DNA from: an uncultured Bacteroidota bacterium
GTDB lineage: Bacteria > Bacteroidota > Bacteroidia > Flavobacteriales > Flavobacteriaceae
Reading direction: 5' to 3'
Assembly (NCBI GenBank): GCA_902609035.1
Contig: CACLQG010000041.1
Location: 1-8,878 of the forward strand
Length of the DNA: 8,878 bases
Made by a program: the position numbers and the translations under genes. The notes below the pieces were generated by a model that was not told the origin of the DNA, searched no databases, and saw only the letters and a list, made by a program, of their open reading frames with translations. Position 1 is the first letter of the stretch, and each line of letters opens with the position of its first letter. Below, piece by piece: positions 1-7,076 of the stretch.

Positions 1-1470
1 GACGGGATTGCCAGAGTTTACGGTCTAACCCATGCTGAATATGGAGAATTGGTAACCTTCGAAAACGGAATGGATGGCATGGTCCTCAACCTAGAAGAGG
101 ACAATGTCGGAGTGGTATTATTAGGGCCCTCCAAAGAAATTAAAGAAGGTAATACAGTAAAGCGAACCAAGAAAATTGCTTCCATCAGTGTAGGTGAAGG
201 TATCGTAGGTAGAGTGGTTGACACTTTGGGAACCCCCATAGATGGAAAAGGACCCATAGAGGGAGAAATTTATCAAATGCCATTGGAAAGAAAAGCTCCA
301 GGGGTAATCTTTAGACAACCAGTAAACGAACCTCTTCAGACTGGAATCAAGTCTATTGACGCCATGATTCCTGTTGGAAGAGGACAAAGGGAATTGGTAA
401 TCGGTGATCGCCAAACGGGAAAAACTACAGTTTGTATCGATACCATTTTGAACCAAAAAGAATTTTTTGATGCGGGTGAACCTGTGTATTGTATCTATGT
501 TGCGATAGGCCAAAAAGCCTCTACCATAGCAGGGATTGCCAAAATATTAGAAGATAAAGGAGCTCTGGACTTCACCACCATAGTTGCCGCCAATGCCTCG
601 GACCCAGCCCCAATGCAAGTATATGCTCCTTTTGCAGGTGCTGCAATTGGGGAATATTTCAGAGATACTGGTCGTCCCGCATTGATTATCTATGATGACC
701 TGTCCAAACAAGCGGTTGCCTATCGTGAGGTATCCCTTTTGCTTCGTCGTCCTCCAGGACGTGAGGCCTACCCAGGGGATGTATTTTACCTTCACTCCAG
801 ATTGCTGGAGCGCGCGGCAAAAGTCATTGCCGATGACGAGATCGCTAAAGGTATGAACGACCTGCCCGAATCTCTAAAGGACAAAGTAAAAGGAGGAGGT
901 TCACTCACCGCCTTGCCCATCATTGAAACCCAAGCGGGAGATGTTTCTGCCTATATACCAACCAACGTAATTTCCATTACAGATGGTCAGATATTTCTGG
1001 AGTCCGATCTCTTCAACTCAGGCGTTCGCCCTGCGATCAACGTAGGAATATCCGTATCTAGGGTAGGAGGGTCAGCACAGATCAAGTCCATGAAAAAAGT
1101 AGCAGGAACACTCAAACTTGACCAAGCCCAGTTCCGGGAACTGGAGGCTTTCGCCAAATTTGGTTCCGATCTTGATGCGGCTACACTCAACGTAATTGAA
1201 AAAGGACGTCGAAATGTGGAAATTCTCAAACAGTCTCAAAATGATCCCTTTACCGTTGAAGAGCAAGTGGCCATTATCTATGTAGGCTCCAAAAATCTTT
1301 TGAGGAAAGTTCCTGTTGAGAAAGTAAAAGAATTTGAAACCGCCTTTTTGAGCACCCTTAAAAAGAAGCACAATAAGGTTTTGGCAGAGCTAAAAGCAGG
1401 GAATATGACTGACAATGTGCTCGACACACTCAATAATTTGTCCGAAGAAACCTCTAAAGTATTTGAATAG
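1..1470 (+). CDS. atpA: F1Fo ATP synthase subunit alpha (5' end cut by window)
   Basis: This is the non-catalytic nucleotide-binding alpha subunit of the F1 head, which alternates with beta around the gamma shaft. The frame is open from base 1 (DGIARVYGL, an N-terminal alpha motif) to a TAG at 1468-1470. It gives 489 residues, so about 35-40 N-terminal residues lie off the left edge. The P-loop GDRQTGKT is at residues 135-142 of the visible part, and the Walker B region [11 protein letters not shown] is at 227-237. The alpha/beta signature [14 protein letters not shown] carries the arginine-finger Arg at about 354. [20 protein letters not shown] is typical of alpha rather than beta. The C-terminal helical domain is complete. 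A TTG at 49 could be mistaken for a start, but the homology runs upstream of it. atpG begins on the base after the stop, in the same frame, so the two should be co-transcribed and possibly translationally coupled. No damage is seen in this gene. Confidence 0.97.
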   Translation, partial: DGIARVYGLTHAEYGELVTFENGMDGMVLNLEEDNVGVVLLGPSKEIKEGNTVKRTKKIASISVGEGIVGRVVDTLGTPIDGKGPIEGEIYQMPLERKAPGVIFRQPVNEPLQTGIKSIDAMIPVGRGQRELVIGDRQTGKTTVCIDTILNQKEFFDAGEPVYCIYVAIGQKASTIAGIAKILEDKGALDFTTIVAANASDPAPMQVYAPFAGAAIGEYFRDTGRPALIIYDDLSKQAVAYREVSLLLRRPPGREAYPGDVFYLHSRLLERAAKVIADDEIAKGMNDLPESLKDKVKGGGSLTALPIIETQAGDVSAYIPTNVISITDGQIFLESDLFNSGVRPAINVGISVSRVGGSAQIKSMKKVAGTLKLDQAQFRELEAFAKFGSDLDAATLNVIEKGRRNVEILKQSQNDPFTVEEQVAIIYVGSKNLLRKVPVEKVKEFETAFLSTLKKKHNKVLAELKAGNMTDNVLDTLNNLSEETSKVFE

Positions 1471-2334
1471 ATGGCCAATCTAAAAGAAATACGGAATCGT
1501 ATTACTTCGGTCTCCTCAACCATGCAGATTACTAGTGCCATGAAAATGGTATCTGCTGCAAAGTTGAAGAAAGCCCAAGAGGCCATCGCCGCCATGCGGC
1601 CTTATGCCAATAAGCTTAAGGAACTCCTTCAAAACTTAAGTGGAGGCCAAGATGGTAGTGGGCAAAACTCCTATACCATTCAACGTTCAGTGAAAAAAAT
1701 TCTCATTATCGCCGTAACCTCCAACAGAGGATTATGCGGAGCCTTCAATACTAATATCATCAAAGAAACCCTTAGGCTTGCCAGAGAGGACTATGCTGGA
1801 AAAACCGTTTAGGTAATGGGAATCGGGAAAAAAGGAGGAGACATTCTCTCCAAAACTCTACCCATCAAAAGTCGTCATGATGCTGTCTATGATGACCTTA
1901 ATTTTGGTAATATTTCTTTTGTAGCCCATCAGGCCATGGAGGCTTTTGCCGAAGGACAGTACGACAAAGTATTGGTGGTTTACAACCGATTTAAAAATGC
2001 CGCCACACAAATTTTGACGACCGAACAATACCTTCCTATCGTCGCGGTAAAAGATGCTACACATGAGTCATCTGCAGATTATATCTACGAACCGTCACAA
2101 GTTGCAATTGTGGATGAGCTCTTGCCCAAATCACTGAAAATGCAACTTTTTAAGGCAGTGAGAGATTCATTTGCCAGTGAGCATGGTGCTCGTATGACAG
2201 CCATGCACAAGGCAACTGACAACGCAACCGAGCTGAGAGATCAACTCAAACTGACTTACAACAAAGCGCGACAGGCTGCCATTACTAATGAGATTTTGGA
2301 AATTGTTGGTGGAGCAGAGGCTTTGAATAATTAG
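1471..2334 (+). pseudogene. atpG: F1Fo ATP synthase subunit gamma, interrupted by an in-frame TAG
   Basis: Gamma is the central rotor shaft of F1. The 288-codon frame starts at ATG 1471 (MANLKEIRNRITSVSSTMQI, the gamma N-terminal helix) and ends with the gamma C-terminal helix (ARQAAITNEILEIVGGAEAL) and TAG 2332-2334. The implied 287 residues match the family's usual length. Codon 114 (1810-1812) is TAG, in the middle of the Rossmann-like domain, between AGKTV and VMGIGKKGGD. Both flanks stay in one frame and align to family expectations, so a single substitution explains it, for example CAG (Gln) to TAG. As written, the sequence yields a 113-residue N-terminal piece. An ATG at 1816, three bases after the stop, could restart a 172-residue C-terminal piece, but no Shine-Dalgarno is visible. 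Gamma is needed for a working ATP synthase, so a base-call error, a strain-specific nonsense mutation, or split or read-through expression are the options. Sequence error is the simplest. Confidence 0.93.
1810..1812 (+). other. Premature in-frame amber codon in atpG
   Basis: TAG lies in frame with both the start (1471) and the end (2334) of atpG, at codon 114 of 288. No insertion or deletion is needed to join the flanks. It is followed by GTA and then ATG (1816), so termination-reinitiation is physically possible. TAG is also the normal stop of atpA, the true end of atpG, the nucleotidyltransferase, envC, the SPOR gene and trpS. This argues against amber being a sense codon in this genome. 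Confidence 0.95.
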
Positions 2335-2442
2335 GAGTAACCTTTACAATCCTTTTAAACAACTAAGGATAAGAAGAACAATAGTTTTATTGCCAATATC
2401 CAAACGGACTGCATTAAATAAATAAATTTTCAAAAAAAAATA

Positions 2443-2462
2443 GCATCTCAAAGGTGAGAAGC
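2443..2462. repeat. Small inverted repeat in the atpG-dut spacer
   Basis: The 172-base spacer between atpG and dut contains a stem GC-A-TCTCA, loop AAGG, TGAGA-A-GC with one A/A mismatch. A run of nine A's (2432-2440) lies just 5' of it, so it would look like hairpin plus U-tract only when read on the minus strand, where there is no gene to terminate. On the plus strand a second, imperfect pairing (about 2456-2463 with 2475-2483) precedes T-rich sequence and might end atp transcription, but it includes wobble pairs and a bulge. Function is unproven. Confidence 0.3.
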
Positions 2463-2484
2463 CAGTGTTTCAAGGTGCTTTTTG

Positions 2485-2492
2485 TATTTTTG
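2485..2492 (+). promoter_or_regulatory. Candidate -7 promoter element for dut (TAnnTTTG)
   Basis: TATTTTTG is an exact match to the Bacteroidota -7 consensus TAnnTTTG and ends 14 bases before the dut ATG. Transcription would start at about 2497-2500, leaving a leader of roughly 8-10 bases. No clear TTTG -33 element is seen at the expected distance, so support rests on the -7 motif and the position only. Confidence 0.4.
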
Positions 2493-2506
2493 GGTAAATC
2501 AATATA

Positions 2507-2944
2507 ATGATAGAAATTCCTGTACGCTATTCTGGAGCGGTGGAACTTCTCCAACATGCAACTATGCTTTCTGGAGGAATTGACTTTCGCGCCTTTGTAA
2601 AGGCGCTTGTATCCTTGAATTCCGTAGAGCGTGAATTCATCCCTACCAGCTTGTCTATTGCCTTGTCCGAAGGCTATGAGGCTCAAGTCCGACCTAGAAG
2701 CGGATTGGCCGCAAAAGAAGATACAATTGTTCTCAACCCTCCAGGAACCATTGATACAGATTATCGTGGAGAAATTGGCGTTATACTGTTCAACGTCTCC
2801 CAAGAACCTTTTACCATTTCTCTCCATGATCGAATTGCACAGTTGGTCGTAGCCCAATATGCTACCGTGGAATGGCAAGCCCTAGATACGCTTCCCGAAT
2901 CGGAGAGAGGCATTGAAAAATTTGACAGTTCGGGCAAAAAATAA
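2507..2944 (+). CDS. dut: dUTP diphosphatase (trimeric dUTPase family), motif 5 divergent
   Basis: This enzyme hydrolyses dUTP to dUMP and pyrophosphate in the cytoplasm, supplying dTMP synthesis and keeping uracil out of DNA. The 145-residue product has the usual trimeric dUTPase length. Motif 1 is SGGIDFRA (22-29, Asp26), motif 2 is RPRSGLAAK (62-70), motif 3 is GTIDTDYRGEIGV (80-92, with the water-activating Asp83 and the base-pocket Tyr86), and motif 4 is DRIAQLVV (108-115). Motif 5 near the C terminus is normally RGxGGFGSTG. Here it is RGIEKFDSSGKK: Arg134, Phe139, Ser141 and Gly143 are kept, but the glycine-rich character is lost (I, E, K and D in glycine-rich positions). This flexible arm closes over the triphosphate, so activity may be altered, although the catalytic core is intact. 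The start is ATG 2507, with MIEIPVRY aligning to family N termini. It lies upstream of the nucleotidyltransferase with a 37-base gap and may share transcription with it. Confidence 0.9.
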   Translation: MIEIPVRYSGAVELLQHATMLSGGIDFRAFVKALVSLNSVEREFIPTSLSIALSEGYEAQVRPRSGLAAKEDTIVLNPPGTIDTDYRGEIGVILFNVSQEPFTISLHDRIAQLVVAQYATVEWQALDTLPESERGIEKFDSSGKK

Positions 2945-2949
2945 ATTTG
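2922..2949 (+). promoter_or_regulatory. Candidate Bacteroidota promoter before the nucleotidyltransferase
   Basis: TAAATTTG at 2942-2949 matches TAnnTTTG exactly and overlaps the dut stop codon. TTTG at 2922-2925 could be the -33 element, with a 16-base spacer that is slightly short of the usual length. The predicted transcript start near 2955 leaves about 27 bases before the TTG start at 2982. It would let the nucleotidyltransferase-DUF4292-envC group be expressed apart from dut. Confidence 0.45.
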
Positions 2950-2981
2950 AAGTAATAGTTTAAACATTAATATATAATAAA

Positions 2982-3998
2982 TTGAAAATAATTGTTCCCA
3001 TGGCGGGGAGAGGCTCACGACTCAGACCACACAGCCTTACCATTCCAAAGCCCATGCTGCCTGTTGCCGGATCGCCTATCGTTGCCCAATTGGTCAACGA
3101 AATTGCACGAGTAGTGGCACAACCAATAGAGGAGATAGCCTACATCTTGGGTGATCCCGTATTTTTTGGCCCTTCTAATGAGGAAGAACTTACACAAGTG
3201 GCACAAGACCTAGGTGCCAAAACCTCTATTTACCGACAGTCGGAACCCCTTGGAACTGGACATGCTGTGATGTGTGCCGCCGATTCCTTATCTGGACCTA
3301 TAATCGTGGCCTATGCCGATACCCTCATCCGTACCGATTTATCCCTTGATCCCACTGTAGACGGAATGATCTGGGTAAAGCAAGTAGAAAACCCCAAAGC
3401 ATATGGGGTGGTTAAAATGAATCAAGACAATCACATCACAGCTTTGGTCGAAAAGCCTGAGGAATTTGTCTCCGACTTGGCAGTTATCGGGATATACTAC
3501 TTTAAAGAAGGCGAAGTCATCAGGGCTCAATTGGATAAAAGCATGGCCCTTGCACTAGATAAAGGCGAGGAATTTTTATTAAATGAAGGGATATTAGCGA
3601 TGATGGAAAAGGGCGCAGTTTTTACCCCTGGAGCGGTCAAAGAATGGATGGACTGTGGGAACCCCAAAATCACCTTAGAAACCAATAGAAAAATGCTAGA
3701 AATCCTTACCAAAGAGGGTAATAAATTGGTGGCTGACGATGTTATATTAGAAAATAGTAAGATCATACCTCCCTGTTCCATTGCATCTGGGGTGGTCTTA
3801 AAAAATGCTATTGTTGGCCCCCATTCTGCTATTGGAGAGGGCACCCGTATCGAGAACAGTAATGTAAGCAGTAGTTTGGTGCAAAAACACAGCCTCATTA
3901 TAAACTCCCAACTCGAGGGCGCTATGATTGGGAACCATGTGCATTATGATGGAAAACATAAATTTGTCAACATTGGGGACTATTCAGAATTGTCATAG
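2982..3998 (+). CDS. Sugar-phosphate nucleotidyltransferase with C-terminal beta-helix repeats
   Basis: A 338-residue member of the NTP-transferase family, which joins a sugar 1-phosphate to an NTP to make an NDP-sugar and pyrophosphate. The N terminus KIIVPMAGRGSRLRP (about 2-16) is the nucleotide-binding loop GxGxRLRP, followed by the conserved PKP with Lys23. EPLGTGHA (88-95) and VAYADT with the probable metal-binding Asp113 follow, then VEKPEEF near 150 and EWMDCGNP near 220. From about residue 250 the sequence shows hexapeptide-like repeats (VILENSKIIPPCSIASGVVL, then AIVGPHSAIGEG), typical of a left-handed beta-helix. The start is TTG at 2982, chosen because KIIVPMAGRG is the standard N terminus and a start at the internal ATG (residue 7) would remove part of the nucleotide loop. 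The sugar and base used cannot be told from sequence. It is followed after 2 bases by the DUF4292 gene, implying an operon, and envelope polysaccharide synthesis is a reasonable guess. Confidence 0.88.
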   Translation: MKIIVPMAGRGSRLRPHSLTIPKPMLPVAGSPIVAQLVNEIARVVAQPIEEIAYILGDPVFFGPSNEEELTQVAQDLGAKTSIYRQSEPLGTGHAVMCAADSLSGPIIVAYADTLIRTDLSLDPTVDGMIWVKQVENPKAYGVVKMNQDNHITALVEKPEEFVSDLAVIGIYYFKEGEVIRAQLDKSMALALDKGEEFLLNEGILAMMEKGAVFTPGAVKEWMDCGNPKITLETNRKMLEILTKEGNKLVADDVILENSKIIPPCSIASGVVLKNAIVGPHSAIGEGTRIENSNVSSSLVQKHSLIINSQLEGAMIGNHVHYDGKHKFVNIGDYSELS

Positions 3999-4000
3999 CC

Positions 4001-4792
4001 ATGAAAAAAAACTGCAAGGCATTTAAATTCGTTAATCTCCTTTTAATTTGGATAATACTGGTATTTGCTGCATGTAAATCTCCATTATTACCATCGAGCA
4101 GGACCCCCATGAAAAACATTGAAACCAATGACTTGACCAAATCCATTTCCAAAAAACAATTGGAGTACAAGAAATTTCGTTCTCGTGTAAAAACAACTTA
4201 TGACGATGGTAAAAGAAAACAACAGATTATCATCAATCTGCGCATGGAAAAATCCAAATCCATATGGATGAGCGCCAATATGATCGTGCCCATTGCCAAA
4301 CTATTGGTCACACCCGATAAGGTCTCCTTTTATGAAAAGTTTCAAAAAACTTTTTTTGAGGGTGATGTTTCTTTTATCAACCGACAGTTTAACACCAGCT
4401 TTGAATTTAAAGATCTTCAAAATCTATTAATGGGTCTTCCTTTAACTGACATTAAAAGGGGGAGATGGGAAACCGTCTCCCACCCAAAATATTATATTTT
4501 GACACCAAAGTCTAAAAAACTCCGGTTTCGTCCCACTTTCTTTTTTGACCCTAATAACTTTTTATTGCTGGAGCAACGATTTATAGTACCGGGGACGCAA
4601 CAAAATTTGACCATCAAATATCTGAATCATCAAAAATTGGAGGGGGAATTTGTCCCCGGGGAAGTACAAATTTCTTTGTTTGACGGGAGAAATTTAAAGC
4701 GTGTTAACTTGGAGTATACCCGTGCCGATTTTCCCGATCGCATTAGTATTCCCTTTGACATTCCTTCAGGCTACGAACAAATTGAAATGTAA
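4001..4792 (+). CDS. DUF4292-type lipoprotein
   Basis: A 263-residue predicted envelope lipoprotein resembling the flavobacterial DUF4292 family, whose role is not established; family members recall the LolA/LolB type of beta-rich fold. A basic N terminus (KK, K) and a hydrophobic stretch (residues 10-24) end in FAAC with Cys25 as the probable lipidated residue. The -3 residue is Phe, which is off consensus. Lys26-Ser27 follow rather than an acidic export signal, which would suit a periplasm-facing anchor. The middle (about 55-110) alternates charged and hydrophobic strands, including SIWMSANMIVPIAKLLVTPD, then FEGDVSFINRQF, and the C-terminal half is rich in beta-strand patterns. It starts 2 bases after the nucleotidyltransferase stop, and its TAA overlaps the envC ATG by one base, so translation is probably coupled to envC. 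Co-transcription with envC points to cell-wall or outer-membrane upkeep. Confidence 0.75.
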   Translation: MKKNCKAFKFVNLLLIWIILVFAACKSPLLPSSRTPMKNIETNDLTKSISKKQLEYKKFRSRVKTTYDDGKRKQQIIINLRMEKSKSIWMSANMIVPIAKLLVTPDKVSFYEKFQKTFFEGDVSFINRQFNTSFEFKDLQNLLMGLPLTDIKRGRWETVSHPKYYILTPKSKKLRFRPTFFFDPNNFLLLEQRFIVPGTQQNLTIKYLNHQKLEGEFVPGEVQISLFDGRNLKRVNLEYTRADFPDRISIPFDIPSGYEQIEM

Positions 4793-6012
4793 TGCACCGC
4801 TTAAGACAGCTCTGTATAATTTTTTTACTTTCTTTCAATTCATTTTGTATGGCGCAGTCAAATTCGGCCCGCCAGAAAACATTGGAAATACAGAAAAAGC
4901 GTCTTCAAGCGGAGATCAAACAAATCAATTCTTTACTTTTTAAAAATACCAAACAAGAAAAATCTGTCCTTTCTCAGGTCGAGGACCTCAATGTCAAAAT
5001 ATTGGTAAGAACTGACTTGGTCAAAGTCAACAAACAGCAGGCCAACCTCCTCATACTGCAAATCAATGTTAACCAAAGAAACATTACCAATTTTAGAAAA
5101 GAGCTTGAGATTCTTAAGAAAGACTATGCCGAAATGATCCGAAAATCCTACAAGAGTAAATCCGCTCAAAATCGATTGATGTTTTTGTTTTCTTCCGATG
5201 ACTTTTTACAGGCCTATAAGCGGATTCAGTATATTAAACAATATACGAACTACAGGAAAAAACAGGGGGAACAAATTGCCGAGAAAACCAAAACCTTACA
5301 GTCGCTCAATAAAAATCTTTTAGAGCAAAAAGCTCAAAAAGAGGGTTTGGCATTGGAAAACCAAAAGATGCAAGAGCAATTACAGCAGGAGCGAAAATCG
5401 CAGCAAAGACTCATCCGAAGTCTAAAAAATAAATCGCGATCTCTGGCAGGTGAGATCAAACAAAAGCAACGCAAAGCACTGGCCATTGACCGAGAAATTG
5501 AACGCTTAATACGTGAGGCCATTGCCGCCTCTAATAAAGCTGCTGGGAAAAAGTCAAATAACGCTTTTGCTCTTACTCCTGAAGCTAAAAAATTGGCCTC
5601 CAATTTTGTGGCAAACAAGGGGAAACTCCCTTGGCCGGTAGAGAAGGGATTTGTTATACAGCGCTTTGGTATGCAACCCCACCCTGTGGTTAAGACCACC
5701 ATGATCAAGAGCAATGGAGTGACCATAGCTACCACCCCTAGAGCAGAGGCTAGAGCTGTCTTTGAAGGGGAGGTAATGACCATTCTCAGTTTTAAGGGCA
5801 GTAACCCTACCATACTGATCAAACACGGCAATTTTATAACCACCTATAAGAACATGGGGAGAGTCTATGTCAAAAAGGGAGACAAGGTCAGGGCAAAACA
5901 GCCAATAGGGGAAATCTTCACCCATCCTCAGACAGGCAAAACAGCCCTACAATTCAGTGTATTTAACGAATTGAGGCCTCAAAATCCAAAAAGTTGGATT
6001 TTCAGAATGTAG
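4792..6012 (+). CDS. EnvC-like murein hydrolase activator with degenerate LytM (M23) domain
   Basis: A 406-residue exported protein. Residues 1-22 form a signal peptide ending at MAQ. Residues about 24-245 are a long charged coiled coil (KTLEIQKKRLQAEIKQINSL onwards), including a segment like the FtsX-contacting hook of EnvC (YAEMIRKSYKSKSAQNRLMF). Residues about 280-406 are a LytM/M23 fold. The zinc-ligand positions are lost: HxGxD reads SNGVT (307-311), the Tyr-x-His position reads YKN (352-354), and HxH reads ALQ (385-387). It should therefore not be a peptidase but an activator of amidases during cell separation, as known for EnvC and NlpD. It is often annotated simply as peptidase M23. 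The ATG overlaps the DUF4292 stop by one base. The stop lies one base from the stop of the convergent SPOR gene, another peptidoglycan-related gene. What it activates here is unknown; that it activates an amidase is inferred from the family. Confidence 0.87.
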   Translation: MHRLRQLCIIFLLSFNSFCMAQSNSARQKTLEIQKKRLQAEIKQINSLLFKNTKQEKSVLSQVEDLNVKILVRTDLVKVNKQQANLLILQINVNQRNITNFRKELEILKKDYAEMIRKSYKSKSAQNRLMFLFSSDDFLQAYKRIQYIKQYTNYRKKQGEQIAEKTKTLQSLNKNLLEQKAQKEGLALENQKMQEQLQQERKSQQRLIRSLKNKSRSLAGEIKQKQRKALAIDREIERLIREAIAASNKAAGKKSNNAFALTPEAKKLASNFVANKGKLPWPVEKGFVIQRFGMQPHPVVKTTMIKSNGVTIATTPRAEARAVFEGEVMTILSFKGSNPTILIKHGNFITTYKNMGRVYVKKGDKVRAKQPIGEIFTHPQTGKTALQFSVFNELRPQNPKSWIFRM

Positions 6013-6013
6013 G

Positions 6014-7009
6014 CTAGTACTCCTCCAAGTACCACGCCTCCTCTTTAAGGGCAAAACGGATGTAGTTGTGGAGGTTCAATGCTTCACGTTTTGAAGAGAA
6101 TCGACCATAAGCCACACGATGAAGTCCCTCGGGATTTACCTCTGTAAAGGCAGCATCAAAACCTTCGGCTTGAAGTTGTGCCAATCGTTTTTCGGCATTA
6201 TCCATTGATCGGTAGGAGCCGGCAATTACACTGTAAAATATTTCATCCAAAGGAGCAACCTCGAGCATTTCAGGGTAGGCTTCCAAGTCCAAATCGACTT
6301 GTGCCAATGTCCCCAAATCAAATGTCGCTTTCTGTACATTGTTTTTAATTTTCTTTTGAGCGATCTGAGTAGCCTTTGCTTTCTCGCTGGCCACATATTG
6401 ATCTCCAAAGTAGTATAACGCACCAATTAAGGAAATCCCAATTACACCAATGATAACAAAGCGTAAAATGGGTGATCGCTTAGTTTGGTTTTCATCTTTA
6501 GTTTCGTTTTCTGTGGGGGTAAACATTAAGTCGTCTTTATTTTTATTATCCATGACGGGAACGGGTTTAGGTTTTTCAATATTTATGGGTGGGGGATTTA
6601 TAGATTTTCTAATAAAACTTCCTAATCCATAGGAGCTCAGGTCAAAATTAACTTCTCCAAAAGGAGAAAAGTTAATTTTCTTTTGCTGGTTAAGACGTAT
6701 TTCTCCAATTCCTGCAAAAGTCAAGTGCTGGGTGTTTAGTCGCTGTTTCCATACGATCACTTCTTTTTCTATTCTCCTCAAGGCCTGTTCGAAGGAGAGA
6801 TTATCTCTTTGCGCCATATAATGCGCCAGTATTCCATCATTGCTTTTTAGGAGGTGGTTAAAACTCACCTCTTTACGAGGAGGGTTAAAAACACCCGTTT
6901 CGGCTCGTATCAGTACATTGACCTTACGGGTAAGAAAAGCACCAAAATTTGGTACCGTAACACACTCATGTTGGTAAAGTAATTCTTTAATGTACTGCTG
7001 CAATGGCAT
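6014..7009 (-). CDS. HU-CCDC81 / SPOR domain membrane protein
   Basis: A 331-residue protein with the layout common in Bacteroidota. Two N-terminal HU-CCDC81-type domains (about 1-60, MPLQQYIKELLYQHECVTVP then NFGAFL; and about 62-120, including LTFAGIGEIRLN) are followed by a Pro/Lys/Asn/Glu-rich linker. A single membrane helix lies at about 182-201 (LRFVIIGVIGISLIGALYYF), then an extracytoplasmic linker and a C-terminal SPOR domain (about 257-328, FYSVIAGSYRSMDNAEKRL). SPOR domains bind glycan strands lacking stem peptides, which are made at the septum by amidases, while the HU-like part would sit in the cytoplasm. I chose ATG 7009 because MPLQQYIKELL is the normal family start. An in-frame TTG at 7024 would overlap the promoter motif and add LLYLN. 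Convergent with envC, with one base between stops. Confidence 0.9.
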   Translation of the reverse strand: MPLQQYIKELLYQHECVTVPNFGAFLTRKVNVLIRAETGVFNPPRKEVSFNHLLKSNDGILAHYMAQRDNLSFEQALRRIEKEVIVWKQRLNTQHLTFAGIGEIRLNQQKKINFSPFGEVNFDLSSYGLGSFIRKSINPPPINIEKPKPVPVMDNKNKDDLMFTPTENETKDENQTKRSPILRFVIIGVIGISLIGALYYFGDQYVASEKAKATQIAQKKIKNNVQKATFDLGTLAQVDLDLEAYPEMLEVAPLDEIFYSVIAGSYRSMDNAEKRLAQLQAEGFDAAFTEVNPEGLHRVAYGRFSSKREALNLHNYIRFALKEEAWYLEEY

Positions 7010-7012
7010 ATT

Positions 7013-7020
7013 CAAATATA
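7013..7020 (-). promoter_or_regulatory. Candidate -7 element for the SPOR gene, implying a leaderless or near-leaderless mRNA
   Basis: On the minus strand TATATTTG matches TAnnTTTG exactly and ends only three bases before the ATG at 7009. If used, transcription would start on or just inside the ATG. No good -33 TTTG is seen upstream, and AT-rich sequence makes chance matches common. Confidence 0.35.
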
Positions 7021-7076
7021 ACAATATTTATTACCTTTAATAACGATGAATATTTATGTTAGTATATTTAGTGGCG

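Noticed and set aside
121..513. A 130-codon minus-strand frame opposite atpA
   Set aside because: Antisense to highly conserved atpA including its P-loop; a chance open frame.
1810..1812. Alternative genetic code (TAG as an amino-acid codon)
   Set aside because: TAG sits at the expected family C terminus of six genes in the window, so it acts as a normal stop here.
2349..2370. ATCCTT / AAGGAT inverted repeat after atpG as a terminator
   Set aside because: The stem is only six weak pairs with a ten-base loop and no T-run follows, so it does not meet a terminator pattern.
2414..2878. A 154-codon open frame on the minus strand opposite dut
   Set aside because: It mirrors a well-supported dUTPase gene, shows no family motifs, and its composition is that of an antisense shadow.
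5334..5843. A 169-codon open frame on the minus strand inside envC
   Set aside because: Opposite a continuous coding frame with a clear coiled coil and LytM domain; it has no motif of its own.
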